Position numbers and translations under genes: made by a program. From contig LNEZ01000078.1 of NCBI GenBank assembly GCA_001464215.1, positions 1 through 64,000 of the forward strand: a DNA stretch of 64,000 nt. Reading direction: 5' to 3'. Shown piece after piece: positions 39,057 to 47,691 of the stretch; positions within the stretch are counted from its first letter, which is position 1; every line of letters begins with the position of its first letter. The notes under the pieces were generated by a model. It saw only the letters and a program-made list of their open reading frames with translations, made no database searches and was not told where the DNA came from. This DNA is from Rhizobiales bacterium Ga0077548 (GTDB lineage: Bacteria > Pseudomonadota > Alphaproteobacteria > Rhizobiales > Xanthobacteraceae).

Positions 39057-40172
39057 ATGCGAATGACGTTTGTTTATCTCGCGCTGGTCGCGGGACTAAT
39101 CGCACCATTGTCCGTGCAGCCGGCTTACGCGCAAAAGCAGGTGGTTGAGGTCGCTTTCGTGCTCGATACCACCGGTTCGATGAGCGGGTTAATCGAGAAT
39201 GCGAAGCGCAAAATCTGGTCGATTGCAACTTCTATCGTCGATGCAAATCCCGCCGCCGAGGTGCGTATGGCGCTGGTCGCTTACCGCGACATCGGCGACG
39301 AATATGTCACCAAGAAATTCGATCTCACCACCGACATTCAGGGGCTTTACGCCGAGCTTCTCAAATTCAAGGCGCAGGGCGGCGGCGACTGGGCGGAAAG
39401 CGTGAATGAAGCGCTGGATGTCGCGGTCACGAAACTCAAGTGGTCGCAGGAAAGAAATACACGCCGCATCGTGTTTCTGGTCGGCGATGCCCCGCCGCAC
39501 ATGGATTATCAGCAGGACCGCAAATATCCGGAAGTGCTGAAAGACGCCAAGGCCCGCGGCATTATCGTCAACGCCGTGCAGGCGGGCCCCGCACGCGATA
39601 CCGAACGCTTCTGGCGCGAGATCGCACAGCTCGGCGACGGCAAATATATTCCGATCCCGCAGGACGGCGGCGTCGCGCTGATCATCGAGACGCCTTACGA
39701 CCGCGAGATTCTCGACATTCAGATCAGGCTCAACCGCACCGTCTTGCCTTATGGCAAGCGCGCACAGCAGCTCAACGTTCGCGAGCGGCTCGACAACGTC
39801 GCTGCCGCTCCGCAGTCGACTGCGACCGATATTGCGGTCTATCAGAACAAGGTCCGCAAGGGCGTGGTTTCGACCGACGGCGATCTGGTCGCGGACACCG
39901 CATCAGGCCGCGTGAAGCTGGAAAGCATTCCGGAAGCGGAACTGCCGGACGATCTGCGCAAGCTCGCACCTCCGGCTCGCGTCGCTGCAGTCGAAAAGCA
40001 GGCCGCGGAACGCAAGACGCTCGACGATCAATTGACCACGCTTGTCCGCAAGCGCGACGAATACACGACTGCCGAGCGTAAGAAACAGCCGCAGAATGCG
40101 AAGAAGGATTCCTTCGATCAGGTGGTCGAGGATACGCTTCGTATGCAGATCAAGCCGGTGCCGGTAAACTGA
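39057..40172 (+). CDS. Secreted von Willebrand factor type A domain protein
   Basis: The 371-residue protein has a signal peptide (MRMTFVYLALVAGLIAPLSV, cleaved after AYA) and a VWA domain (about residues 28-215) with the MIDAS motif DTTGSMSG and later VGDAPPHMDY. A C-terminal charged region rich in Lys/Glu follows (about 285-371). It is probably periplasmic and binds a partner through a metal ion. The partner is unknown. A hairpin of seven bp (40201-40207 with 40223-40229) downstream may end transcription. Confidence 0.82.
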   Translation: MRMTFVYLALVAGLIAPLSVQPAYAQKQVVEVAFVLDTTGSMSGLIENAKRKIWSIATSIVDANPAAEVRMALVAYRDIGDEYVTKKFDLTTDIQGLYAELLKFKAQGGGDWAESVNEALDVAVTKLKWSQERNTRRIVFLVGDAPPHMDYQQDRKYPEVLKDAKARGIIVNAVQAGPARDTERFWREIAQLGDGKYIPIPQDGGVALIIETPYDREILDIQIRLNRTVLPYGKRAQQLNVRERLDNVAAAPQSTATDIAVYQNKVRKGVVSTDGDLVADTASGRVKLESIPEAELPDDLRKLAPPARVAAVEKQAAERKTLDDQLTTLVRKRDEYTTAERKKQPQNAKKDSFDQVVEDTLRMQIKPVPVN

Positions 40173-40267
40173 TCGGGTAGACAGGTCCCGCGTAAAGCAG
40201 GGGCGGCAACCAATCTCGGGTGGCCGCCCTTGTTTGCCTTCCGCAACTCTTGCAATCTCACGCGGTC

Positions 40268-41104
40268 ATGACCGCGCTGGATTTAGAAACCGAATACAAC
40301 AACCGCACCCGCGTGCCCGAGCACCCCGGCATCATCGCCGGATGGAAGCAGAATGCGGCTACCTTCCGTGCCGCGCATGAAAATGCGGAGCTTGGCATTT
40401 CTTACGGAGCCAGCGCGCGACAGACGCTCGATATTTTCTGGCCGGGTGCTGCACACGACGCACCGCTCGCACTCTTTATTCATGGCGGCTACTGGCAGGC
40501 GCTCGACCCTTTGCATTTCAGTCATTTCGCGAAAAGCGCGAACGCGAACGGCATCGCGCTTGCGTTGTGCGGGTACGATCTATGCCCGCAGGTGCGGGTC
40601 GCAGACATCATCGAACAGGTGCGCGCGTCTGCGCTTTTTCTCTGGAAGCGCCATCGCCGGAAGATTGTCGCAAGCGGCCACTCCGCAGGCGGACACTTGG
40701 CTGCCTGCCTCTTGGCAACCGATTGGAAGAAGTATGACGCCGACGCTCCCGAAGACCTCGTCCCATCCGGGCTTTCGATCTCGGGCCTGTTCGATCTGAC
40801 ACCGCTCATTTCGACCACGGTGAATAACGCGCTGCAGCTCGATCATAAGGAGGCCACGCAAAATTCGCCGCTGGGCTGGCCGATAAGCGGAAAGTGCGCG
40901 CTCGATGCCTGGGTCGGGGCGGAGGAAAGCCCGGAATATCTTCGCCAGAGCCGTATGGTGGCGGAAGAGTGGAAAAAGCGCGGGGCGGAAACCGCCTATC
41001 GCGAGATCGCGGGCGCCAATCACTTCACGGCGCTCGATCCGCTGAGCGATCCACGGAGCGAAATCTCGCAGCGTTTGGCGGCACTTGGCCACGCGTTGCG
41101 GTAG
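40268..41104 (+). CDS. Alpha/beta hydrolase (BD-FAE / kynurenine-formamidase-like)
   Basis: The 278-residue hydrolase has the oxyanion motif HGGYWQALD, the nucleophile elbow SGHSAGGHLAA and a C-terminal catalytic His in GANHFTALDPLSD. The pattern fits esterases near arylformamidase. No kynurenine genes are nearby, so the substrate is open. The ATG at 40268 is preferred to a frame start at 40220. Confidence 0.82.
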   Translation: MTALDLETEYNNRTRVPEHPGIIAGWKQNAATFRAAHENAELGISYGASARQTLDIFWPGAAHDAPLALFIHGGYWQALDPLHFSHFAKSANANGIALALCGYDLCPQVRVADIIEQVRASALFLWKRHRRKIVASGHSAGGHLAACLLATDWKKYDADAPEDLVPSGLSISGLFDLTPLISTTVNNALQLDHKEATQNSPLGWPISGKCALDAWVGAEESPEYLRQSRMVAEEWKKRGAETAYREIAGANHFTALDPLSDPRSEISQRLAALGHALR

Positions 41105-41136
41105 CCCCATCAATCGGATAATTGATTGCCAAGCAC

Positions 41137-41213
<77 letters not shown>

Positions 41214-41239
41214 TCTCTCCTTAGGCCGCAGCAACACTG

Positions 41240-42241
41240 ATGCGTTTTCTGATCACCGGCACTGCGGGCTTCATCGGCTTCAACCTCGCGAGACGGCTTT
41301 TAGCCGACGGCCATGAAGTGCAGGGCGTCGATGCGCTCACACCTTATTATGACGTCGAGTTGAAGAAGAAACGCCACGCGGTGCTCGCGGGCTCGAACCG
41401 CTTCACCGCGCATATCGCAAACATCGAGGACGCAAAAAAATTCGAAGCGATTCATGCCGGTGCCGCCCCGGATGTCGTGGTGCATCTCGCGGCTCAAGCC
41501 GGCGTGCGCTACAGCCTTGAGAACCCGGAAGCCTATGTGCGCACGAACGTGGATGGCACGTTCAATCTGCTCGAGATCATGCGCCGCAAGCCGCCGAAAC
41601 ATTTCATGTTTGCGTCCACAAGCTCGGTCTATGGCGCAAACAAGGATATGCCGTTCGTCGAGACCGCGCGGACCGATCATCCGCTGACGATTTATGCCGC
41701 CACGAAAAAAGCCGGCGAGCTGATGGCGCATTCCTATGCGCATCTCTTCGAGATTCCGACTACCGCGTTCCGATTCTTCACGGTCTATGGCCCTTGGGGC
41801 CGGCCCGACATGGCTCTGTTCAAATTCGTCGACGCGATCCTGAAAGAAAAGCCGATCGACGTGTATGGCGAAGGGCGGATGTCTCGCGATTTCACTTATG
41901 TGGACGATCTGGTCGAAGCGATCGCGCGGCTGGTGCCTCTGGTGCCCGCGCGCGTCGCGCAAAGCGATGCAAACGATTCCGTGAGCCCGGCCGCGCCCTA
42001 TCGCGTCGTTAATATCGGCGGCGGTTCGCCCGTGGAACTGACGAAGTTCATCGAAGCGATCGAAGTGAAGCTCGGCAAGAAGGCGATCAGGAACCTGATG
42101 CCGATGCAGCAGGGCGATGTCGCCGACACGTTTGCGAACGCGGATCTTCTGGAAAAACTCACCGGCTATCGGCCCTCGACCAAGATCGAGGAAGGTGTCG
42201 GCAAGTTCGTCGACTGGTACCGGGAATATTTCCGGGTCTAA
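41240..42241 (+). CDS. NAD-dependent nucleotide-sugar epimerase (UDP-glucuronate 4-epimerase-like)
   Basis: The 333-residue extended SDR has the Rossmann motif GTAGFIG (residues 6-12), [12 protein letters not shown] (typical of UDP-glucuronate 4-epimerases such as LspL/CapI), the Ser block [15 protein letters not shown] and catalytic YAATKKAGE. It likely makes UDP-galacturonate for surface polysaccharide. It ends in a shared CTAA with the convergent UPF0114 gene. Confidence 0.87.
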   Translation: MRFLITGTAGFIGFNLARRLLADGHEVQGVDALTPYYDVELKKKRHAVLAGSNRFTAHIANIEDAKKFEAIHAGAAPDVVVHLAAQAGVRYSLENPEAYVRTNVDGTFNLLEIMRRKPPKHFMFASTSSVYGANKDMPFVETARTDHPLTIYAATKKAGELMAHSYAHLFEIPTTAFRFFTVYGPWGRPDMALFKFVDAILKEKPIDVYGEGRMSRDFTYVDDLVEAIARLVPLVPARVAQSDANDSVSPAAPYRVVNIGGGSPVELTKFIEAIEVKLGKKAIRNLMPMQQGDVADTFANADLLEKLTGYRPSTKIEEGVGKFVDWYREYFRV

Positions 42242-42798
42242 TGACCCTTTTTCGCGTCGCCGATCTTGTCGGTCCAGGCGAGCGCCAAGCCCGACAGCAC
42301 GAACACGACGTGAATGCCCACCAGCCAGAACAGATAACGGTCTGAGCTTGCGCCCGCCGCGCCATCCGGCACATTGCCGAGCTTCATGAAGGCTTTGAGC
42401 ACCTGCACCGCGGAGATCGCGACGATCGAAGCAAACAGTTTTTGCTTCAACCCTGCGAAGTCGATCTGCGTCATCCACTCCGGCCAGTCCGGATGTCCTT
42501 CCGGATCGATCTTCGAGACGAAGTTTTCGTAGCCGGAGAATACCACGATCAGCACGAGGTTAGCCGTAAGCGACAAATCGATCAGCGCCAGCACGCCGAG
42601 GATGATGTCGGCTTCGGTCGATGGTGCCGCGATCGCAACGAAATGAATCAATTCCTGCACGAATTTGAAAAGCAGGACGAACAGCGAAACGATCAGGCCG
42701 AGATAGAACGGCGCCATGATCCAGCGGCTCTGGAAAATGAGCCACTCGAGCCAGCCTTCCAGAAACGGCACCTGCCGTGGTTCGCCCGTCTTCTTCAT
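42238..42798 (-). CDS. UPF0114 family membrane protein (YqhA-like)
   Basis: The 186-residue protein has four hydrophobic segments (about residues 22-48, 62-90, 108-130, 152-175) and the family blocks [18 protein letters not shown] and [20 protein letters not shown]. The function of the family is unknown. The TAG stop overlaps the TAA of the convergent epimerase gene by three bases. Confidence 0.88.
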   Translation of the reverse strand: MKKTGEPRQVPFLEGWLEWLIFQSRWIMAPFYLGLIVSLFVLLFKFVQELIHFVAIAAPSTEADIILGVLALIDLSLTANLVLIVVFSGYENFVSKIDPEGHPDWPEWMTQIDFAGLKQKLFASIVAISAVQVLKAFMKLGNVPDGAAGASSDRYLFWLVGIHVVFVLSGLALAWTDKIGDAKKGH

Positions 42799-42856
42799 GA
42801 CGTAATCGATGCCACGGCAGGGACGATTCTTGCAAGCGCCCCGTTAAAGCGTCTTG

Positions 42857-43519
42857 TTAATGCGCGGAGGCCGAAACGCCGGTACCGATCTGGCAGGCGA
42901 CCCCGGTGCCGCCTAATCCGCAGTAACCCATCGGGTTCTTCGCCAGATATTGCTGGTGATAGTCCTCGGCGAAATAGAATTCCGGCGCGTCCAGAATTTC
43001 GGTCGTGATTGCGCCATAGCCTTTGCCCTTCAGCGCTCTTTCGTATTCGGCCTTGGAAGCAAGCGCTGCTTTGTGCTGCGCAGGATCGGAGAGATAAATC
43101 CCCGAGCGATACTGCGTGCCGATGTCGTTGCCCTGGCCCATGCCCTGCGTCGGGTCATGGCTTTCCCAAAACGTCTTGAGCAACTGCTCGAACGAAACCT
43201 TCGCGGGGTCATAGACAACGAGCACGACTTCGTTATGCCCGGTGCGCCCCGAACAGACTTCTTCGTAGGTCGCGTTCGGGGTGTGACCGGCTGCGTAGCC
43301 GGCGGCGGTGGTGAACACCCCCGGCACTTCCCAGAATTTTCGCTCTGCACCCCAGAAGCAGCCGAGGCCGAAAATCGCCTGCTTGAAGCCGGCGGGGTAA
43401 GGCCCCTTGATCGGCGTCTTCAGGACGAAGTGCTTCTCGGCGGTGGGAATGGCGCTCGCCCGGCCCGGCAGGGCGTCTTTTGCGGCAGGAATTTCGAGGC
43501 TTTTGCGGGAAAAGAACAT
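42857..43519 (-). CDS. msrA: Peptide-methionine (S)-S-oxide reductase MsrA
   Basis: The 220-residue enzyme repairs oxidised methionine. It has catalytic Cys54 in [13 protein letters not shown], the block [13 protein letters not shown] and the C-terminal resolving Cys region ([18 protein letters not shown]). An N-terminal extension of about 45 residues before the catalytic motif is usual for this long rhizobial type. The ATG at 43519 ([11 protein letters not shown]) is preceded by AGGGAGAC. Confidence 0.93.
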   Translation of the reverse strand: MFFSRKSLEIPAAKDALPGRASAIPTAEKHFVLKTPIKGPYPAGFKQAIFGLGCFWGAERKFWEVPGVFTTAAGYAAGHTPNATYEEVCSGRTGHNEVVLVVYDPAKVSFEQLLKTFWESHDPTQGMGQGNDIGTQYRSGIYLSDPAQHKAALASKAEYERALKGKGYGAITTEILDAPEFYFAEDYHQQYLAKNPMGYCGLGGTGVACQIGTGVSASAH

Positions 43520-43662
43520 CTCGTGGTCTCCCTGTTTCTGGCAGGAATATAGGCGCGGGCGCTGCATCCCGCGAGCCATGCCCCGATCAAAGAGTCGCGA
43601 GGAACTTCTCTGTCCGCGCGTCCTTGTCCTTAACGCCTGCCCGTATTATGCCCCTCACCGCC

Positions 43663-43692
43663 GGAGAGGTGGCCGAGTGGTTGAAGGCGCAC
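43663..43692 (+). pseudogene. 5' fragment of tRNA-Ser (acceptor strand, D-arm, start of anticodon arm)
   Basis: These 30 bases are identical to the first 30 bases of the intact tRNA-Ser(GGA) 93 bases downstream. They are followed by a nine-bp G+C hairpin (43693-43713) and a segment (43730-43738) complementary to the fragment's own last nine bases. No T-arm or 3' acceptor strand follows, so it is not a functional tRNA. Confidence 0.85.
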
Positions 43693-43755
43693 CCGCGCGC
43701 CAGTGGCGCGCGGATCAAACAAAAAGTGCGTGCGCCTTCTAGGACGTGCCGTAAC

Positions 43756-43845
43756 GGAGAGGTGGCCGAGTGGTTGAAGGCGCACGCTTGGAAAGCGTGT
43801 TTACGGGAAACCGTAACGTGGGTTCGAATCCCACTCTCTCCGCCA
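43756..43845 (+). tRNA. tRNA-Ser (anticodon GGA)
   Basis: A 90-base class II cloverleaf has acceptor GGAGAGG pairing with TCTCTCC, anticodon stem CACGC/GCGTG with loop TTGGAAA (GGA), a long variable arm (GTTTACGGGAAACCGTAAC), T-arm GGGTTCGAATCCC and an encoded CCA. It reads UCC/UCU. Confidence 0.96.
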
Positions 43846-43858
43846 GCGGCTTAGAGGT

Positions 43859-45133
43859 TCAGCGCAGGCGCTGGATCGCGCGTTTTAGATCGCGCTTGTA
43901 TTGCAGAAAATCGACGAAGATACCGTGTTCGCCGCGATCCTTGCTTGCGGGTGCCGCGCAATAGGGCTCGATCTCGCGACGGAATTCCGCTGCTGCCGAT
44001 GGCTTGGCTTTGCGCGCCTTGAGATAAGCCGCGATCAGATCGGTCTGTAGCGCGCGTCCCGGCCAGCCGACGCCGGCCCCTTCAAGCAGTCCCGCGACGA
44101 AGAGGCCGTTATCTTCCGGCGGAAACACATTCATATAAAGCCGCGGCGCGCCATGTTGCGGCTGCCAGTTGAGCGGCGAAAGCTCTTCCAGAAACGGGAA
44201 GGTGATCTTGTAACCGGTTGCGAAGACGACGACGTCGACATCGTCTCGTTTGCCGTCTTCGAAAATCACCGCATTGCCGTCGAATGATTTCACCGGCCTG
44301 CGAACCGCGACATCGCCTTGTCCTAGATGCAAGAGCACCAGCGAGTTCACGATCGGCGTGCGGTCGTAAAGCCTATGCTCTGGTTTCGGCAATCCGAAGC
44401 GTTCGGGCGGACCGGCCAAGAGACGCGCGACCGGCTCATGCAGCATCGAGCGCAGCCATCTCGGCAACACGAGTTTGGTGTTGTGGTTGCGAATATCCGC
44501 GGGCTTGCCTGCCACGAACTTCGGCACGAAATGGTTGCCGCCGCGCACGCTCCACAGCACGCTTTTTGCGCGGTGAATCGCATCGACCACGATATCGCAG
44601 CCGGTGTTACCCATGCCCGCGATCAGCACGCGCTTGCCCTCGAACAGCTCCGGCGACTTGTAGTCTTTCGCGTGCATCACCTTGCCCGCGAAATCACCGC
44701 GCACTTTCGGCAGCAGGGGATCGCTCAGATGCCCGTTTGCGATCACGACGCCTTCATAGTCGCGCGTCTCGCCTTTATCGAAGGTCGCGCGCCAGTGGCT
44801 ATCGTGCCGCGAAAGCTTGGCGACGCCATCATTGAAGCGGATCAGCGGATAAAGCTCGAAGCGCTTCGCAAAATCCTTGAAATATTGCTCGATCTGGACG
44901 CGGCTCGGATAGGCGGGCCATTCCTCCGGCATCGGAAAGTCGGCAAATGCCGTCGTCGATTTCGACGAGATCAGGTGCGTGGACGCATAGACCGCGCTCG
45001 ACGAAGCCCCATAAAGCCATTGTCCGCCTACATCGGCATTGCGCTCGGCCGCTTCGACGGGAAGGCCTGCTTCCTTGAGGGAGCGGATCGCAGCAAGTCC
45101 CGCGGGCCCCGCGCCGATGACGAGATAGCTCAC
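43859..45133 (-). CDS. Flavin-containing monooxygenase (FMO-like NAD(P)/FAD enzyme)
   Basis: The 424-residue protein has the FAD motif GAGPAG (7-12), the FMO fingerprint in FAGKVMHAKDYKSP (F-x-G-x3-H-x3-Y), the second dinucleotide motif IAGMGNTGCDI and FATGYKITFPF. It would oxygenate an N-, S- or carbonyl-containing substrate, using NADPH and O2. The start is a GTG that overlaps the stop of the upstream SDR gene (GTGA), so the two proteins are made from a coupled message. The substrate is unknown. Confidence 0.85.
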   Translation of the reverse strand: MSYLVIGAGPAGLAAIRSLKEAGLPVEAAERNADVGGQWLYGASSSAVYASTHLISSKSTTAFADFPMPEEWPAYPSRVQIEQYFKDFAKRFELYPLIRFNDGVAKLSRHDSHWRATFDKGETRDYEGVVIANGHLSDPLLPKVRGDFAGKVMHAKDYKSPELFEGKRVLIAGMGNTGCDIVVDAIHRAKSVLWSVRGGNHFVPKFVAGKPADIRNHNTKLVLPRWLRSMLHEPVARLLAGPPERFGLPKPEHRLYDRTPIVNSLVLLHLGQGDVAVRRPVKSFDGNAVIFEDGKRDDVDVVVFATGYKITFPFLEELSPLNWQPQHGAPRLYMNVFPPEDNGLFVAGLLEGAGVGWPGRALQTDLIAAYLKARKAKPSAAAEFRREIEPYCAAPASKDRGEHGIFVDFLQYKRDLKRAIQRLR

Positions 45134-46071
45134 CGCGTGCTCCGGATGTTTTCGAGATAGCGGTCGAAGACGGCACGCGCATCATAACGGGGCGCAAAGC
45201 CGAACTCGGATTTCAGCTTTTCGTTGGCGAGCACCGGCCGGTACTGAATGAATTTTACGTGCTCGGGTCCGAGCGCGGTGACGCGGAGCTTGTTTAAAAC
45301 CCAGAGCACGGTTTTCAAGAACGCCGGCGGCAGCGGCAGAAATTTCTTGCCGAGAATGTTTGCGATCTCACGCAGACTTAGCGTGCCGTCACCAGCAAGA
45401 TTGAACACGCCGTCGCGCGATTCGTTCACGGCTTTCGCAAGCGCTTCGACGACATCGAGTTCCGAGATCAGCGAGAACGGCGTTGTCGTGCCGCTTAAGC
45501 CCACGACTACGGGCCGTGAGAAAATCGCCGTGATCTGGTTGTTCGTGCCGGGACCTAACACTGTGCAGGGGCGAAACACGGTCTGCTTCATTTGCGGGTA
45601 CTTCCCGCGCCACTCGGCAAGCATTTCTTCCACTAGCCGCTTGTGCTTCGAATAGGGGAAATCCTCGTTGCCGCGCAGCGCATCCGTTTCGCGCAAAGGC
45701 ACCGGGTTGTCGGCGTGATAGCCGTAAGCGGCACCGCTCGATGTCACCACGATCTGCTTTGCACCCGCCGCAAGCGAAGCTTCAAGCACATTCTTCGTGC
45801 CAAGCACGTCGATTGCATAATCCCGAGCAGGATCACCTCCAGCCGCAACGACGGAAGCCAGATGCACTACCGCCTGCGGCTGATAGGTCCGGAAAATCTC
45901 AGCGAGCTTAGGATTACCGATATCGGCGGTGGCGTAGGTCACGCCGGGGAGGCGCTGCGCCTCCTGAACCTCGCGCAGATCGAGCGCCACCACATAATGC
46001 GCACTCTTGAGCGCACTGGTTAGTGCCCTGCCGATGAAGCCGGCAGCGCCGGTAATAAGGACGGTTGCCAT
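45130..46071 (-). CDS. NAD-dependent epimerase/dehydratase (extended SDR)
   Basis: The 313-residue protein has the Rossmann motif TGAAGFIGRAL (about 7-17), the Ser block VVTSSGAAYGYH and the catalytic YSKHK of extended SDRs. The frame continues upstream to 46530, but that part is antisense to the PsiF-like gene and is not conserved; MATVLITGA at 46071 is the natural start. Together with the coupled FMO it may act on one small molecule. Confidence 0.85.
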   Translation of the reverse strand: MATVLITGAAGFIGRALTSALKSAHYVVALDLREVQEAQRLPGVTYATADIGNPKLAEIFRTYQPQAVVHLASVVAAGGDPARDYAIDVLGTKNVLEASLAAGAKQIVVTSSGAAYGYHADNPVPLRETDALRGNEDFPYSKHKRLVEEMLAEWRGKYPQMKQTVFRPCTVLGPGTNNQITAIFSRPVVVGLSGTTTPFSLISELDVVEALAKAVNESRDGVFNLAGDGTLSLREIANILGKKFLPLPPAFLKTVLWVLNKLRVTALGPEHVKFIQYRPVLANEKLKSEFGFAPRYDARAVFDRYLENIRSTR

Positions 46072-46254
46072 CAGGATTTCGCCGCAATGAGTAGAATTAT
46101 GGTCATGGCTGCTGATCCTGCGGCTTGCTTCGCCACAAAAATGAACGAGCGGCAGGCCATGTGCAAGCCGTGGCGGCGTCTCGGTCTTGCGGCCTGTCGG
46201 ATGCCGGGCTACCAACGTCGATAGTGTTGCGCGGCGCAACGAATGGAGCGTTTC

Positions 46255-46500
46255 ATGGTTCGCATATTGATGGCTGCACTGCTCGCGGCTGGTCTCTTCG
46301 CGCTCTCGCCCAGCGCAAAAACTTTCGCGCAGGAAAAGCAGACGAAAAAAAGCACCTGCGAATTCGGCGCCGATGACCAGAAGCTGAAAGGCACCGAGCG
46401 CAAGAAGTTTCTCGCCAGGTGCATGGCGAACGAAGACGCCGACAAAAAACCGAAGCCGAAACCCAAGCCGAAGAAAAAAGAAGAACAGAAAGCCAGCTAG
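46255..46500 (+). CDS. Small secreted PsiF-repeat protein
   Basis: This 81-residue protein has a signal peptide (MVRILMAALLAAGLFALSPS, cleaved after TFA). One PsiF-type repeat follows, with the pattern C-x5-D-x-K-L-K-G-x4-K-F-x2-R-C (Cys pair in TCEFGADDQKLKG and FLARCMANED). The last 20 residues are Lys/Pro-rich (KPKPKPKPKKKEEQ). The start could also be the ATG at 46243. PsiF family proteins are periplasmic and of unknown function; E. coli psiF is induced by phosphate starvation. Confidence 0.75.
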   Translation: MVRILMAALLAAGLFALSPSAKTFAQEKQTKKSTCEFGADDQKLKGTERKKFLARCMANEDADKKPKPKPKPKKKEEQKAS

Positions 46501-46518
46501 CAACAGCGCGCTCTCAAT

Positions 46519-47679
46519 ATGGGCGAGCAAGCGGACTCATACGAAGAAATCCGAAAATCGGTTCGCGCGCTCTGTACGCAGTTTCCAGGTAGTTATTGGC
46601 GCGAACTTGATCGTGACCGCGCTTATCCGAAAGCGTTCGTCGATGCGCTGACGAAAGCGGGCTTTCTCTCCGCGCTCATTCCTGAAGAATATGGCGGCAG
46701 CGGTCTTTCGCTTTCGGCGGCGGCTGCGATTCTGGAAGAAGTGCAGGCGGCCGGCTGCAATGGAGCGGCCTGCCATGCCCAGATGTACATGATGGGTACG
46801 TTGCTTCGCCATGGCAGCGCTGCGCAGAAACGAAAATATCTTCCTGAAATCGCCGCCGGAAAAATCCGGCTGCAAGCCTTCGGTGTGACCGAGCCGGGCA
46901 GTGGCACGGACACGCTCAGCATTGCAACGACCGCGAAACGCGACGGCGCCAATTACGTCGTGAACGGTCAGAAAATCTGGACTTCGCGCGCCGAGCACTC
47001 CGATCTGATGCTCTTGCTCGCGCGTACCACACCCAAGGAGGCAATCAAGAAACGATCAGAGGGCTTGTCGGTATTTCTGGTCGATATGCGCGAGGCGGCC
47101 GGGAAGGGACTGACGATCCGTCCGATCCGCACCATGATGAATCACGCAACCACGGAAATCTTCATCGAGAACCTGCGCATACCCGCGGAGAATTTGATCG
47201 GGGAAGAAGGGCAGGGCTTCCGATACGTTCTCTCCGGCATGAACGCCGAGCGCATCCTGATCGCCGCCGAATGTGTGGGTGACGCGAAGTGGTTCATCGA
47301 AAAAGCGGTTTCCTACGCAAAAGAGCGGAACGTCTTCGCGCGGCCCATCGGTCAGAATCAGGGCGTACAGTTTCCGATCGCGCGAAGCTATGCGCAGATG
47401 CGTGCGGCCGAACTTATGGTCGTGGAAGCGGCGAAACGCTACGAGCGCGGCGAAGATTGCGGCGAGGAAGCCAATCTCGCGAAGCTATTGGCGGCTGATG
47501 CTTCATGGGCCGCTGCCGATATGTGCGTGCAGACGCATGGCGGCTTCGGTTTTGCCGAGGAATACGACATCGAGCGGAAATTCCGCGAGACGAGGCTCTA
47601 TCAGGTGGCGCCGGTTTCGACGAACCTGATTCTTTCTTTTCTCGCGGAGCACGTGCTCGGTTTGCCGCGCTCTTACTAG
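46519..47679 (+). CDS. Acyl-CoA dehydrogenase family protein
   Basis: The 386-residue FAD enzyme has the N-terminal helical domain, the middle beta domain (FGVTEPGSGTD, WTSRAEHSDLMLLLAR) and the C-terminal domain with THGGFGFAEEYDIERKFRE. The usual catalytic YEGT near the C-terminus is replaced by VAPVSTNLI, while Glu244 (MNAERILIA) sits at the isovaleryl-CoA-dehydrogenase position. It is convergent with the Liv-type importer operon and could oxidise a CoA ester from aromatic or branched acid breakdown. Confidence 0.87.
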   Translation: MGEQADSYEEIRKSVRALCTQFPGSYWRELDRDRAYPKAFVDALTKAGFLSALIPEEYGGSGLSLSAAAAILEEVQAAGCNGAACHAQMYMMGTLLRHGSAAQKRKYLPEIAAGKIRLQAFGVTEPGSGTDTLSIATTAKRDGANYVVNGQKIWTSRAEHSDLMLLLARTTPKEAIKKRSEGLSVFLVDMREAAGKGLTIRPIRTMMNHATTEIFIENLRIPAENLIGEEGQGFRYVLSGMNAERILIAAECVGDAKWFIEKAVSYAKERNVFARPIGQNQGVQFPIARSYAQMRAAELMVVEAAKRYERGEDCGEEANLAKLLAADASWAAADMCVQTHGGFGFAEEYDIERKFRETRLYQVAPVSTNLILSFLAEHVLGLPRSY

Positions 47680-47691
47680 TTTGATCGGGGC

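Noticed and set aside
43663-43692. tRNA-Ser fragment as a phage or island attachment site
   Set aside because: Attachment duplications involve tRNA 3' ends and flank mobile genes; here the 5' end is duplicated and no integrase or island is present.
43480-43854. Open frame running through msrA antisense and both tRNA-Ser segments
   Set aside because: It overlaps a certain tRNA gene and has no domain; it is an accidental frame.
46072-46530. N-terminal extension of the SDR protein with a hydrophobic start
   Set aside because: It is antisense to the PsiF-like gene, and the SDR fold begins cleanly at the ATG at 46071.
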